A stretch of 64,000 nucleotides of DNA from Actibacterium ureilyticum (GTDB lineage Bacteria > Pseudomonadota > Alphaproteobacteria > Rhodobacterales > Rhodobacteraceae), in the NCBI RefSeq assembly GCF_002285435.1, contig NZ_NSBT01000037.1, forward strand, positions 1 to 64,000, written 5' to 3'. A program made the translations under genes and the position numbers. Under the pieces are notes generated by a model. The model was not told where the DNA came from. It worked only from the letters and a program-made list of their open reading frames with translations, and did not search any database. Shown here one piece after another: positions 29,470 to 42,964 of this stretch. The first letter of the stretch is position 1. The number at the start of each line of letters is the position of its first letter.

Positions 29470-30537
29470 ATGGCAACGGCGAACCTTCTGGACATGGCTG
29501 ACAAGCGGAATTCTGACAAGGAAAAGGCCCTGGAATCGGCGCTCGCACAGATCGAGCGGCAATTCGGCAAGGGCTCGATCATGAAACTGGGCGCGGACAA
29601 TCCGGTGGCCGAGATCGAGGCGACCTCGACCGGGTCGTTGGGCTTGGATATCGCGCTGGGGATCGGCGGCCTGCCCAAGGGGCGGATTATCGAGATTTAT
29701 GGCCCCGAAAGCTCGGGCAAGACCACGCTGACGCTGCATTGCGTGGCCGAGGAACAGAAAAAAGGCGGCGTCTGCGCCTTTGTCGACGCCGAACACGCGC
29801 TGGACCCGCAATATGCGAAAAAGCTGGGCGTGAACCTGGACGAACTGCTGATCAGCCAGCCCGACACCGGCGAACAGGCGTTGGAGATCACCGATACGCT
29901 GGTGCGTTCGGGCGCGGTCAGCATGGTTGTCGTCGATTCGGTCGCGGCGCTGACGCCGAAATCCGAGCTTGAGGGCGATATGGGCGACAGCAGCGTGGGC
30001 GTGCAGGCCCGCCTGATGAGCCAGGCGATGCGCAAGTTGACGGGTTCCATCGCGCGGTCCAACTGCATGGTGATCTTCATCAACCAGATCCGGATGAAGA
30101 TCGGCGTGATGTTCGGCAGCCCCGAAACCACCACAGGCGGCAACGCGCTGAAATTCTACAGCTCGGTCCGGCTGGACATCCGCCGCATTGGCGCGATCAA
30201 GGACCGGGACGAGGTCGTGGGCAACCAGACCCGCGTCAAAGTGGTCAAGAACAAGGTCGCGCCGCCGTTCAAACAGGTGGAATTCGACATCATGTATGGC
30301 GAGGGCATCTCGAAAACCGGCGAGCTGCTGGATCTGGGCGTAAAGGCCGGCGTGGTCGAGAAATCCGGCGCCTGGTTCAGCTATGGCGACGAACGGATCG
30401 GCCAAGGGCGCGAGAACGCCAAGAATTTCCTGAAGGAAAACAAGGCCATCGCGCTGCAGATCGAGGATAAGATCCGCGCCGCGCACGGGCTGGAATTCGA
30501 CCTGCCTGAGGATGACCCGGACGTGATCGACGCCTGA
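29470..30537 (+). CDS. recA: DNA recombinase and SOS co-protease RecA
   Basis: A 355-aa recombinase. It has an N-terminal polymerisation motif, Walker [11 protein letters not shown], Walker [13 protein letters not shown]-binding loop L1 ([18 protein letters not shown]) and L2 region ([16 protein letters not shown]), and an acidic C-terminal tail (EDDPDVIDA). It catalyses strand exchange and activates LexA cleavage. The ATG at 29470 follows AAGGAACCGACAA; an upstream ATG at 29431 is not used. A strong terminator follows. Confidence 0.98.
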   Translation: MATANLLDMADKRNSDKEKALESALAQIERQFGKGSIMKLGADNPVAEIEATSTGSLGLDIALGIGGLPKGRIIEIYGPESSGKTTLTLHCVAEEQKKGGVCAFVDAEHALDPQYAKKLGVNLDELLISQPDTGEQALEITDTLVRSGAVSMVVVDSVAALTPKSELEGDMGDSSVGVQARLMSQAMRKLTGSIARSNCMVIFINQIRMKIGVMFGSPETTTGGNALKFYSSVRLDIRRIGAIKDRDEVVGNQTRVKVVKNKVAPPFKQVEFDIMYGEGISKTGELLDLGVKAGVVEKSGAWFSYGDERIGQGRENAKNFLKENKAIALQIEDKIRAAHGLEFDLPEDDPDVIDA

Positions 30538-30561
30538 AACCGATAAAAGATGCAAAAGACT

Positions 30562-30588
30562 GGCCGGGGCGACCCGGCCTTTTCTTTT
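30562..30588 (+). terminator. Terminator after recA
   Basis: GGCCGGG / CCCGGCC with a GCGA tetraloop, followed by TTTTCTTTT. It starts 25 bp after the recA stop. Confidence 0.92.
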
Positions 30589-30721
30589 GAACCCGGCCGC
30601 GCACGGGCGCAAAGAAATGCGGGCAAGGCCCCCGGTTTGACACCCTAGCGGTGGACACGCTGCCAGCGCGGGACTAAACCCTGTTGAACCAAACGCAAAT
30701 CGCAGCCGAGACCCGCAGATC

Positions 30722-33382
<2,661 letters not shown>

Positions 33383-33383
33383 G

Positions 33384-33674
33384 ATGAGCGCGCTCTGGAT
33401 TGCCCATGTGCATGTGACCGATGAAGAGGCCTATGGCCGTTACGCGAAGCTTGCCACCGGGGCGATCGCCGCGCATGGCGGTGTGTTCCTGGCCCGTGGC
33501 GGGCGGTACAAGCAGCTTGAGGGGAACGACCGCCCGCGCAATGTGGTGGCCCGGTTCCCGTCGCTTGAGGCGGCGGAAACCTGTTATTACTCAGATGCTT
33601 ACCAAGAGGCCTTGAGCCACGCGCGCGGTGCGTCGGAGCGCGATCTGATGATCGTCGAGGAAATCGGCGACTAG
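33384..33674 (+). CDS. DUF1330 domain protein
   Basis: A 96-aa ferredoxin-like alpha/beta protein of the DUF1330 family, with the opening ALWIAHVHVTDEEAYGRYAK, the core GGVFLARGGRYKQLEG, and RNVVARFPSLEAAETCYYSDAYQ. Family function is unknown; the fold is shared with dimeric barrel proteins. The start ATG follows GGAGGGATGAG right after the alaS stop, so it is probably co-transcribed with alaS. Its stop overlaps the end of the convergent gene by 4 nt. Confidence 0.88.
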   Translation: MSALWIAHVHVTDEEAYGRYAKLATGAIAAHGGVFLARGGRYKQLEGNDRPRNVVARFPSLEAAETCYYSDAYQEALSHARGASERDLMIVEEIGD

Positions 33675-34627
33675 AAGTTCCGCATCTCGGCCTGTGCGGT
33701 GCCCGGCGACGTTTTCAACGCGCAGGGGGTCAGCAGGATCAGCAGCGTTTCGGTCAGCCGGACCGGGCCGGGGAAGGGCAGCGGCAGATCCTCGGGGTTG
33801 CGGAACGGGATCGCGCGGCAGGCAAAGCTGCTGCCGCGTGCGTCGGTGACGAAGAAGGGCGCCGCGATCGGGGCCATCTCGAGGTCGATATTGTAAAGCG
33901 CCCGCGACAGCACCCGGTCGGCGCCGGGATCGGCAAAGCGCACCCGCCCTTGCAGCGACAGGGTCAGCAGATCGCCGCGTTCCAGGATCAGCGCGCCCCG
34001 GTCATTGCGGAATTTCAGCCGCCCGGTCCGGTCCAGCGCGATGATGGCGGTTGTGCCGGGCTCCATCCCCTCGCGGTAGATGCGGTTTTCCAGCCCCAGC
34101 GTGCCGATCTGGTTGTTGATCCTGAACGCGTTCTGCAGATGCGGCACCAAAAGCTGCGCCAGCGCCAGCCAGTGCGGTTCCAGCCGGTCGATATCCTTTT
34201 CGCGGATGCAAGAGCCGAAGGCCACCACCTGGTCGGCATCGTTGATCAGGATCGCGCCGCCGCTGTTTGTGATGTCGCCCTGCGGCCGGATCCAGTCGGC
34301 GTAGAATTCGGTCTTTTTCAGCGCGCGCGGATCGACAATCCGGTCCGAGGCGATGACCTGTCCCACGGGCAGTGCGCCAAAGCGCTGCGCCCAGGGGTTC
34401 AGCTGCGCGTAATAATCGGAAAAGCTGTTCACGAAGGACGGGTCGAACCCGTGCTGGATCAGGCCCAGACCGCTTGCGGATTTCAGGTCGAAGACATGCG
34501 CAAAGACCCGGATGCCGCCCGCAACGCGCGACAATCTGGCCAGAAACCACTCCCACTTTCGGCTGTCCAGCCCGGCAGCATAGGCCATGCTGACGAGCTC
34601 GCAGACATCTTTTTCGTCAAGACGCAC
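33671..34627 (-). CDS. LuxR-like sensory protein lacking the HTH domain
   Basis: A 318-aa protein that resembles the N-terminal sensory part of Rhodobacterales LuxR-type regulators, with the helical opening DVCELVSMAYAAGLD and a PAS/GAF-like middle. In such regulators a LuxR helix-turn-helix of about 60 residues normally follows the LxLLxTP segment. Here the segment LLILLTPCALK is followed only by about 15 residues and a stop. No HTH is found in other frames downstream, where the DUF1330 gene begins. It may be a truncated regulator or a dimerisation partner or decoy. Family assignment rests on general similarity. Confidence 0.6.
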   Translation of the reverse strand: MRLDEKDVCELVSMAYAAGLDSRKWEWFLARLSRVAGGIRVFAHVFDLKSASGLGLIQHGFDPSFVNSFSDYYAQLNPWAQRFGALPVGQVIASDRIVDPRALKKTEFYADWIRPQGDITNSGGAILINDADQVVAFGSCIREKDIDRLEPHWLALAQLLVPHLQNAFRINNQIGTLGLENRIYREGMEPGTTAIIALDRTGRLKFRNDRGALILERGDLLTLSLQGRVRFADPGADRVLSRALYNIDLEMAPIAAPFFVTDARGSSFACRAIPFRNPEDLPLPFPGPVRLTETLLILLTPCALKTSPGTAQAEMRNF

Positions 34628-34705
34628 CGCACCGCTCCTCTTGATCGAAGAGTCTGAAGCGTCTTGCGCCGCGATTCAAGCACTAGCTGCGGCCGGGCCG
34701 ATCAA

Positions 34706-36523
<1,818 letters not shown>

Positions 36524-36718
36524 GGGTTCGCCTTTTTCCGGGTTGCCGGGGCCTTACCGTGCAGGTGCGGAAAAGGCCAGTGGGAAAATCCCCGCGCCCG
36601 ACGCGTTTTCGGCAATGCCGTTTGCATTATTTCGAAATTCGCGACGATCTGCCGTTTTCTTGCCAATATTCCCCCCCTATGGTGCTGCCAGTTTTTTGCG
36701 CAGTTTACCGAGGGTCCA

Positions 36719-37777
36719 ATGCAAAATCCCACCATTCACAAAGTTGAATTTTCCGGCAACGCCCGATCCTATTTCGGGATCTGGATCGTCAACATCCTGT
36801 TGTCCATTGTCACATTGGGGATCTATTCCGCCTGGGCCAAGGTGCGCACGCGCCGCTATATGTACCAGCACACCGCCATCGACGGCCGGCGGTTCGATTA
36901 TCACGCCACGGGGATGCAGATCTTCATCGGGCGGCTGATCGTCGTGGCCGGTTTCATCGTGTTCTCGATTGTCTCGGCCATTCCGATCATCGGCCTTGTG
37001 GCGATTTTTGGCCTGTTGTTCCTGGCGCCCTGGCTGATCAATCGCGGGATGCTGTTCAATGCCCGCGTGACCAGCTGGTCGGGGCTGCGGTTCGGGTTCG
37101 ACGGCAGCTATTGGCGGGCGTTCCGGGTCTATATCCTGTACCCGTTCCTGTCGCTCTTCACGCTCTATCTGGCGATCCCCTTCGCCATCCGGGCGCAGCA
37201 TTCCTATTCGGTGAACAGCCACCGGTTCGGCACCGCGAAATTCCATTTCGAAAGCAGCGTGAAGCCGTTTTATGTCGCGTTCCTGCTGGCCATCGGATGG
37301 ATGGCTCTGGCCGGTCTGCTGATGTTCCTGGTGCTGGGCGGCGGCGAGATCTTTGCCGAGATCGCGATGGCCGAACGTACGGGCCGCGCGCCCGATGACG
37401 CGCTGATGCTGCGCATGGGGATCTTCTATGTGCTGCTGATCCTGGCGGTGCTGCCGGCGGGCTTCATCTATCAGGCGTTCCTGCGCAATGCGGTCTATGG
37501 CGCCACGTCGCTGGCGGGCGGGCATGAATTCCGTTCGGACGTGAAGCCGATGCAGCTGGTCTGGATCGGCGTGTCGAACGCGGTGGCGATCATCTGCAGC
37601 CTTGGCATGCTGTTGCCCTGGGCCCATATCCGGATGATGCGGTACCTGTCGGATCACACGTTCATCCTGGCCAACGGGTCGCTGGACGATTTCACCGGCC
37701 AGCAAGAGGAATCGGTTGGCGCCATCGGTGACGCCTATGCCGATCTCGAAGGGTTCGATGTCGGGCTTCCCGTCTGA
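36719..37777 (+). CDS. YjgN family (DUF898) membrane protein
   Basis: A 352-aa inner-membrane protein with about six to seven helices. It starts with the DUF898 signature VEFSGNARSYFGIWIVNILLSIVTLGIYSAWAKVRTRRY and repeats a related motif (FRVYILYPFLSLFTLYLAIPFAI) later. Function is unknown. Its last 20 bases overlap the start of the M48 peptidase gene, which suggests translational coupling and a shared role in envelope maintenance. The ATG at 36719 fits the domain start. Confidence 0.88.
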   Translation: MQNPTIHKVEFSGNARSYFGIWIVNILLSIVTLGIYSAWAKVRTRRYMYQHTAIDGRRFDYHATGMQIFIGRLIVVAGFIVFSIVSAIPIIGLVAIFGLLFLAPWLINRGMLFNARVTSWSGLRFGFDGSYWRAFRVYILYPFLSLFTLYLAIPFAIRAQHSYSVNSHRFGTAKFHFESSVKPFYVAFLLAIGWMALAGLLMFLVLGGGEIFAEIAMAERTGRAPDDALMLRMGIFYVLLILAVLPAGFIYQAFLRNAVYGATSLAGGHEFRSDVKPMQLVWIGVSNAVAIICSLGMLLPWAHIRMMRYLSDHTFILANGSLDDFTGQQEESVGAIGDAYADLEGFDVGLPV

Positions 37778-38810
37778 TCCCGGCACACCGGTTCCGGGCC
37801 ATGCCTATGGCCCGGGATCGTCGCGCCGGATCGCCGCCAGCCTGCGGGTTGCGGATGATCAGGCGACGCTGTTCGGCCCCCAGGGCGAGCGGCTGGTGGT
37901 GGGGCACGCCCGCCGCCGCGACCGCATCGGGGCGGGGCCGTCGCTGATCGATATCGACGACGGCTGGCGGTTCGAGACCGACGCGCATGAGATGATCGAC
38001 ACGCTTCTGGGCCACGAGCAGAAGGCCGGGTTGATGGAATACGAACGGTTCCATCCCCGTCTGGTGCTGGTGGTGCTGGCCTGTTTCGCGGGCGTGTTCC
38101 TGATCTGGCGCTTCGGGTTGGGCGTGCTGGTGGCCATCGGCATCGCGCTGACACCGGCGCCCTTCGTGTCGGCCATCGACCGGGGCAACATCGCCGCGAT
38201 CGACCGGGTGTTCGCGCAGCCCTCGCGGCTGGATGCCGACCGCCGGGCCGAGGTGCGCGCGATCTTCGACGATCTGGCACAGGCCGCGCCAGAGCCGCCC
38301 TATGGCGATTATCAACTGCATTTCCGGCATATCCCCCGGCTGGGCGCCAACGCTTTTGCGCTGCCCGGCGGCAATATCGTGATGACCGACGCCTTTGTCC
38401 GGCAGTTCGGGGATGACGACATCATCGCCGCCGTTCTGGGGCACGAGATGGCCCATGTCACCGAAAAGCACAGCCTGCAGCAGCTTTACCGGTCGCTGTC
38501 GATCTATCTGCTGATCGCGCTCATCGCCGGGGATGTGGGCCCCGTGGCCGAGGATATCCTGCTGGAGGGCGGCGCGCTGATGTCGCTGGCCTATAGCCGC
38601 GAGCATGAGAGCGAGGCCGATGCGATCGGGATCCGCGTTGCAGCCAGGGCGGGCTATGATCCCGCCGCGCTGGCGGTGTTCTTTCGGCGGCTGGACGGGA
38701 TGACCGGCGGCGGGGACGGCCCGCAATGGTATTCGACCCATCCCGCCAGCCGCGACCGCGCGGCCGAGATCCGCCGCCAGATCGAGGAGCTTGGCCTGAG
38801 CGCGGATTAA
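37758..38810 (+). CDS. M48 family membrane metallopeptidase
   Basis: A 350-aa zinc peptidase. An N-terminal soluble region (about 1-90) is followed by one or two helices (about 95-120), then the peptidase domain with the zinc motif H229-E-x-x-H233 (VLGHEMAHVTEKHS) and the third ligand in SREHESEADAIG. It ends with the substrate-groove segment YSTHPASRDRAAEIR. It is similar to HtpX/YcaL-type or BepA-like enzymes that clean up misfolded envelope proteins. The start at 37758, inside the preceding gene, follows GAAGGG. Confidence 0.88.
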   Translation: MSGFPSDPGTPVPGHAYGPGSSRRIAASLRVADDQATLFGPQGERLVVGHARRRDRIGAGPSLIDIDDGWRFETDAHEMIDTLLGHEQKAGLMEYERFHPRLVLVVLACFAGVFLIWRFGLGVLVAIGIALTPAPFVSAIDRGNIAAIDRVFAQPSRLDADRRAEVRAIFDDLAQAAPEPPYGDYQLHFRHIPRLGANAFALPGGNIVMTDAFVRQFGDDDIIAAVLGHEMAHVTEKHSLQQLYRSLSIYLLIALIAGDVGPVAEDILLEGGALMSLAYSREHESEADAIGIRVAARAGYDPAALAVFFRRLDGMTGGGDGPQWYSTHPASRDRAAEIRRQIEELGLSAD

Positions 38811-39142
38811 TGCGTGGCGCTGTCGGAAAACAGGTGAATGACGACGATGCCCGCGATGATCAGCCCCATGCCGATCATCGCGGGCAGGTCGATACGCTGG
38901 CCAAACGCGAAAAAGGCGATCCCGGCGATCAGCACGATGCCCAGCCCCGACCACACCGCATAGACGATGCCCACCGGCATGAACCGCAGGGCCTGGGCCA
39001 GGAAATAGAAGGACACCGCATAGCCCACCACGACGATCACCGACGGCAGCGGCTTGGTGAATTGCTGGCTGGCCTGCAGCGCGGTGGTCCCGATGGTTTC
39101 GGTGACGATGGCCAGAACCAGATAGACATAGTGCATGGGCAT
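38807..39142 (-). CDS. Small multidrug resistance (SMR) family transporter
   Basis: A 111-aa four-helix membrane protein. The conserved membrane glutamate is Glu15 (VTETIGTTALQAS) and helix 4 ends with GIVVIHLFSDS. EmrE-type members exchange protons for toxic cations; SugE/Gdx-type members export guanidinium. The segment MPVGIVYAVWSGLGIV favours the EmrE group. It lies 12 bp after the YitT gene on the same strand and overlaps the M48 stop by 4 nt on the other strand. Confidence 0.9.
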   Translation of the reverse strand: MPMHYVYLVLAIVTETIGTTALQASQQFTKPLPSVIVVVGYAVSFYFLAQALRFMPVGIVYAVWSGLGIVLIAGIAFFAFGQRIDLPAMIGMGLIIAGIVVIHLFSDSATH

Positions 39143-39154
39143 GAGCCGGTATCC

Positions 39155-39790
39155 TCAGGTGGCGATATAGCGGTCCTTGCGGTGGTTCATGGCGATCATC
39201 ACGTTGATGACGACCGCCCCCAGAAGCGACCATGCCACACGGTCCACGGGCAGGACCAGAAAGGCAACCGCAAACAGGATGGCATCGAAAATCAGCTGGG
39301 TCCAGCCGGCGCGAAAACCGGTCCTGTCCTGCAGGTAAAGCCCCAGCACCCCGATCCCGCCCAGCGACCCGCCATGACGGAACAGCACCAGCAGCCCGAC
39401 GCCGGTACAGGCCGCGAAAAGCAACACACCGGGCAGGGGCGACAGCTGCGCGATCACGAATTGCTGCGGCAGGATCGCGGTCATCGCCGACAGCATCGCC
39501 ACGGCGATGAAGCTTTTGACCGTGAACCGCGCGCCCATGCGCAGCCAGGCCAGCGCATAGAAGGGCAGGTTCACGACAAAGAACACTGCGCTGAAGCCCC
39601 ATCCGGTCAGGTACGAGATCAGCACCGCCAGCCCCGCGGTCTGGCCGGTGATCAGCCCCAGATGGGTCAACATCAACAGCCCCAGCGCACACAGGCCCGT
39701 GCCCAGGGCAAAGGCCATCGCATCCTCGGCCGGGCGGTGATCCAGCGCGGTCTTGTGCGGTTCTTTCCGGTCGGGTGTTTGCTGTGCCAT
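39155..39790 (-). CDS. YitT family membrane protein
   Basis: A 211-aa membrane protein with five to six helices and the YitT/DUF161 layout. A glycine-rich GLITGQTAGLAVLISYLTGW and a conserved RHGGSLGGIGVLGLYLQDRTG lie between helices. There is no C-terminal DUF2179 domain, so it is the short form. Function is unknown. It is probably co-transcribed with the SMR transporter gene downstream. Confidence 0.85.
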   Translation of the reverse strand: MAQQTPDRKEPHKTALDHRPAEDAMAFALGTGLCALGLLMLTHLGLITGQTAGLAVLISYLTGWGFSAVFFVVNLPFYALAWLRMGARFTVKSFIAVAMLSAMTAILPQQFVIAQLSPLPGVLLFAACTGVGLLVLFRHGGSLGGIGVLGLYLQDRTGFRAGWTQLIFDAILFAVAFLVLPVDRVAWSLLGAVVINVMIAMNHRKDRYIAT

Positions 39791-39817
39791 GGCTTCGGGT
39801 CTAGGCGGGATCGGCGC

Positions 39818-39844
39818 AAAAGAAAAGCCGCCCCGAAGGGCGGC
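39818..39844 (-). terminator. Terminator after icd
   Basis: On the minus strand GCCGCCC and GGGCGGC form a 7-bp stem around a TTCG tetraloop, followed by TTTTCTTTT. It lies 23 bp after the icd stop and before the YitT gene. Confidence 0.9.
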
Positions 39845-39867
39845 CTTGCCGGGGGCGGCGGTCGGGC

Positions 39868-41082
39868 TTAACCCGCCAGCGCCTTGTTCAGGTTTTCATC
39901 GATCTTTTCCAGGAACCCCATCGTGGTCAGCCAGCCCTGATCGGGGCCGACCAGCAGCGCCAGATCCTTGGTCATCGAGCCGCTTTCGACCGTGTCGATG
40001 ATCACATGTTCCAGCGTTTCGGCAAAGGCGCGCAGGGCGACGTTGTCATCCAGCTTGGCGCGGTGTTTCAGCGCGCCGGTCCAGGCGTAGATCGACGCGA
40101 TGGAGTTGGTCGAGGTCGCCTCGCCCGCCTGATGCTGGCGGTAATGGCGGGTGACGGTGCCGTGGGCGGCCTCGGCCTCGACGATCTTGCCGTCGGGGGT
40201 CATCAGCTGGCTGGCCATCATCCCCAGGGAACCGAAGCCCTGCGCCACGGTGTCGGATTGCACGTCGCCGTCATAGTTCTTGCAGGCCCAGACAAACCCG
40301 CCATTCCATTTCAGCGCACAGGCCACCATGTCGTCGATCAGCCGGTGCTGGTATTCGATCCCGGCCTCTTTGAACTGGTCTTCGAATTCGGCCTCGAACA
40401 CCTCCTGGAACAGGTCCTTGAACCGCCCGTCATAGGCCTTGAGGATCGTGTTCTTGGTCGACAGATAGACCGGCCATTTCAGGTTCAGACCATAGTTGAA
40501 CGAGGCGCGGGCGAAATCGCGGATGGAATCGTCCAGATTGTACATCGCCATAGTCACCCCGGCGCCGGGGGCGTCGAAGACCTCGCGCTCGATCACCTTG
40601 CCATCCTCGCCCTCGAACTTGATGGTGATCTTGCCTTTGCCCGGAAAGCGGAAATCGGTCGCCTTGTACTGATCGCCGAATGCATGGCGGCCCACCACGA
40701 TGGGGCGGGTCCAGCCCGGCACCAGACGCGGCACGTTGCGGCAGATGATCGGCTGGCGGAAGACGACGCCGCCCAGAATGTTGCGGATCGTGCCATTGGG
40801 GCTGCGCCACATCTTTTTCAGGCCGAATTCCTCGACCCGTGCCTCGTCGGGCGTGATGGTCGCGCATTTGACGGCGACGCCGACCTCCTTGGTCTTTTCG
40901 GCGGCCTCAACGGTGATCTGATCCTCGGTCCGGTCGCGCTCTTCGATCCCCAGATCGTAATACAGCAGATCGATATCCAGATAGGGCAGGATCAGCTTGT
41001 CTTTGATGAACTGCCAGATGATGCGGGTCATTTCATCGCCGTCCATTTCGACGATGGGGTTGTCGACCTTGATCTTCGTCAT
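39868..41082 (-). CDS. icd: NADP-dependent isocitrate dehydrogenase
   Basis: A 404-aa enzyme of the eukaryote-like dimeric class, which oxidises isocitrate to 2-oxoglutarate and makes NADPH in the TCA cycle. It starts [20 protein letters not shown] and shows the substrate-binding [26 protein letters not shown], and the metal-binding segment [29 protein letters not shown]. It ends with the NADP-binding [14 protein letters not shown] region. It is transcribed alone. Confidence 0.97.
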   Translation of the reverse strand: MTKIKVDNPIVEMDGDEMTRIIWQFIKDKLILPYLDIDLLYYDLGIEERDRTEDQITVEAAEKTKEVGVAVKCATITPDEARVEEFGLKKMWRSPNGTIRNILGGVVFRQPIICRNVPRLVPGWTRPIVVGRHAFGDQYKATDFRFPGKGKITIKFEGEDGKVIEREVFDAPGAGVTMAMYNLDDSIRDFARASFNYGLNLKWPVYLSTKNTILKAYDGRFKDLFQEVFEAEFEDQFKEAGIEYQHRLIDDMVACALKWNGGFVWACKNYDGDVQSDTVAQGFGSLGMMASQLMTPDGKIVEAEAAHGTVTRHYRQHQAGEATSTNSIASIYAWTGALKHRAKLDDNVALRAFAETLEHVIIDTVESGSMTKDLALLVGPDQGWLTTMGFLEKIDENLNKALAG

Positions 41083-41217
41083 AGGGGCCTCGCGTTTTCG
41101 GGGTGAACCTGAGGACCGCTATAGAGGATCGGGGCGGGCAAGGAAAGATGTATGCAATGGTATGCAGTACAGTGCCGCGAAGTTTCACCTGCGAAACAGG
41201 CGGCCGTGCCTCGCCGA

Positions 41218-41565
41218 TTACGTGCGGGGGTGTGTGCTGCCCCAGGCATGCAGGGCGCGGATCACCGGGGCAAGCGCGGCGCCCTTGTCCGTCAGGCTGT
41301 ATTCCACCCGCGGGGGGACCACTGCGAATACCTTGCGTGACACGATGCCGTCTGCTTCCAACTCGCGCAGCTGTTTGGTCAGGCTGCGCTGTGTCACCGA
41401 CCCCACGCGCCGGGACAATTCATTGAACCGCAGCGTCTGTGACATCAGGTGATAGATAACCAAGCCTTTCCATTTTCCGGCGATCTGTTCCAACGCGCCC
41501 TCCACCGGGCAGCCCGTGTTGCAGTCGATCCGCGTGAAGCGCTTGGTGCGTTTTACAGTATCCAT
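41218..41565 (-). CDS. HxlR family transcriptional regulator
   Basis: A 115-aa winged-helix regulator. The N-terminal Cys-x3-Cys-Pro (DCNTGCPVEGAL) is followed by the HxlR core AGKWKGLVIYHLMSQTLRFNELSRRVGSVTQRSLTKQLRELEADG. Cysteines at this place act as redox or aldehyde switches in several family members (HypR, QorR). It is divergent from a quinone-reductase-like gene, the typical target of such regulators. Confidence 0.92.
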   Translation of the reverse strand: MDTVKRTKRFTRIDCNTGCPVEGALEQIAGKWKGLVIYHLMSQTLRFNELSRRVGSVTQRSLTKQLRELEADGIVSRKVFAVVPPRVEYSLTDKGAALAPVIRALHAWGSTHPRT

Positions 41566-41606
41566 TTGGCCCCTATAGGCAAAAATGTTGCGTACTTGTT
41601 CAATAT

Positions 41607-41620
41607 ACAGGTTTGCCTGT
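41607..41620. promoter_or_regulatory. Candidate HxlR operator
   Basis: ACAGGTTTGCCTGT is an inverted repeat with 5-bp arms and a 4-nt centre, in the 99-bp gap between the HxlR gene and the divergent reductase, 45 bp before the reductase start. Confidence 0.45.
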
Positions 41621-41664
41621 AGCTCTCAATCCGACGCGCAGTAAGCATGAACAGGGGGCAGACC

Positions 41665-42687
41665 ATGAAAGCCGTTGGGTATTACGACAACCTTCCAAGC
41701 CGCGATCCGAAATCGCTTGTGGATATCGATCTGCCCGTGCCCACCGCATCGGGCCGCGACATTCTGGTCGAGGTCAAGGCGATATCCGTGAACCCCGTCG
41801 ACACGAAAGTGCGCCGCAACCGCGCCAGCGAGGGCGGCCAGCCCGTGGTTCTGGGCTGGGACGCGGCCGGTGTGGTCGTCGCAACCGGGCCGGATGCAAC
41901 CGCGTATCGGCCCGGCGACCGGGTCTGGTACGCCGGCGATATCTCACGCCCCGGGACCAACAGCGAATTTCACCTTGTCGACGAGCGCATTGTGGGCCGC
42001 ATGCCGGAAACCCTGGACTTTGCGGCGGCGGCGGCCCTGCCGCTGACCTCGCTCACCGCCTATGAGATGCTGTTCGACCGGCTGGCCGTGCGCCGGGCGG
42101 TGACGGGGGGCGCGCATGCGATATTGATCATCGGTGCCGCAGGGGGCGTGGGGTCGATCACGATCCAATTGCTGCGCGCCCTGACCGATCTTACGATCAT
42201 CGCCACCGCGTCGCGTGATGAAACCAGATCCTGGGTCAGGGAGCTGGGCGCGCATCACGTGATCGACCATTCCCGCCCGCTTGCCGAACAGGTTGCGGAT
42301 CTGGGTGTGGGCGCACCATCGTTCGTGTTCTCGACCACCCATTCCGAGACCTATGTCGCGGATGTGGCATCGCTGATCGCGCCCCAGGGGCGCTATGGGC
42401 TGATCGACGATCCGACCGGGTTCGACATCATGCCGTTCAAGGGCAAGAGCATCTCGATCCACTGGGAACTGATGTACACGCGGTCGCTGTTTCAAACCGC
42501 GGATATCCTGCGCCAGCGCGAAATCCTCGATCAGGTCGCCGCGCTGATCGACGAAGGGAAAATCCAATCGACCAAAGCCGCGTCGGTCGGTCTGATCACG
42601 GCGGAAAACTTGCGCCTGGCGCATGAGGCGCTGGAAAGCGGAAAGACCAGGGGCAAACTGGTTCTGGCAGGGTTTCCCGACGCGTGA
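41665..42687 (+). CDS. Zinc-type alcohol dehydrogenase-like quinone oxidoreductase
   Basis: A 340-aa MDR-superfamily reductase of the ZADH/QOR group. It has an N-terminal GroES-like domain (VKAISVNPVDTKVRR, GWDAAGVVVATG) and a Rossmann domain with the NADPH motif IIGAAGGVGSITIQLLR. The structural zinc cysteines are absent, as in quinone reductases. The ATG at 41665 follows AGGGGGCAGACC and fits better than the ATG at 41647. Divergent pairing with HxlR suggests induction by quinones or electrophiles. Confidence 0.92.
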   Translation: MKAVGYYDNLPSRDPKSLVDIDLPVPTASGRDILVEVKAISVNPVDTKVRRNRASEGGQPVVLGWDAAGVVVATGPDATAYRPGDRVWYAGDISRPGTNSEFHLVDERIVGRMPETLDFAAAAALPLTSLTAYEMLFDRLAVRRAVTGGAHAILIIGAAGGVGSITIQLLRALTDLTIIATASRDETRSWVRELGAHHVIDHSRPLAEQVADLGVGAPSFVFSTTHSETYVADVASLIAPQGRYGLIDDPTGFDIMPFKGKSISIHWELMYTRSLFQTADILRQREILDQVAALIDEGKIQSTKAASVGLITAENLRLAHEALESGKTRGKLVLAGFPDA

Positions 42688-42726
42688 TCCAATGGGCCGG
42701 GCCGTGACTGGCGTCGTCCGCCCCGG

Positions 42727-42960
42727 TCAGGACGGGTCTGATTTGGCGGCGGCCGCCGCAAGGCGCCTTTCCAGATAGGCCCGCGCCCGCTTTTCCGACA
42801 AGCGGATCCGGACCGAGGTCATATAGGCCTCGTGGCTGGTCGAGGACAGCGCCTTGAGCTGTTCGGCCACATCCTCGATCAGCTTGGGATCGTTCAGCTT
42901 TTCCGAGGCCGCGATCGTGTCCTTGGCCAGGTTGTCGGCCAGATCGTCAAAGATGCCCAT
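42727..42960 (-). CDS. Hypothetical small helical protein
   Basis: A 77-aa acidic-to-basic helical protein with no recognised domain (GIFDDLADNLAKDTIAASEKLNDPKLIEDVAEQL is split between two helices; the C-terminus is Ala/Arg-rich). It starts 4 bp after the stop of the alpha/beta hydrolase gene and is probably its operon partner. Confidence 0.7.
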   Translation of the reverse strand: MGIFDDLADNLAKDTIAASEKLNDPKLIEDVAEQLKALSSTSHEAYMTSVRIRLSEKRARAYLERRLAAAAAKSDPS

Positions 42961-42964
42961 CAGA

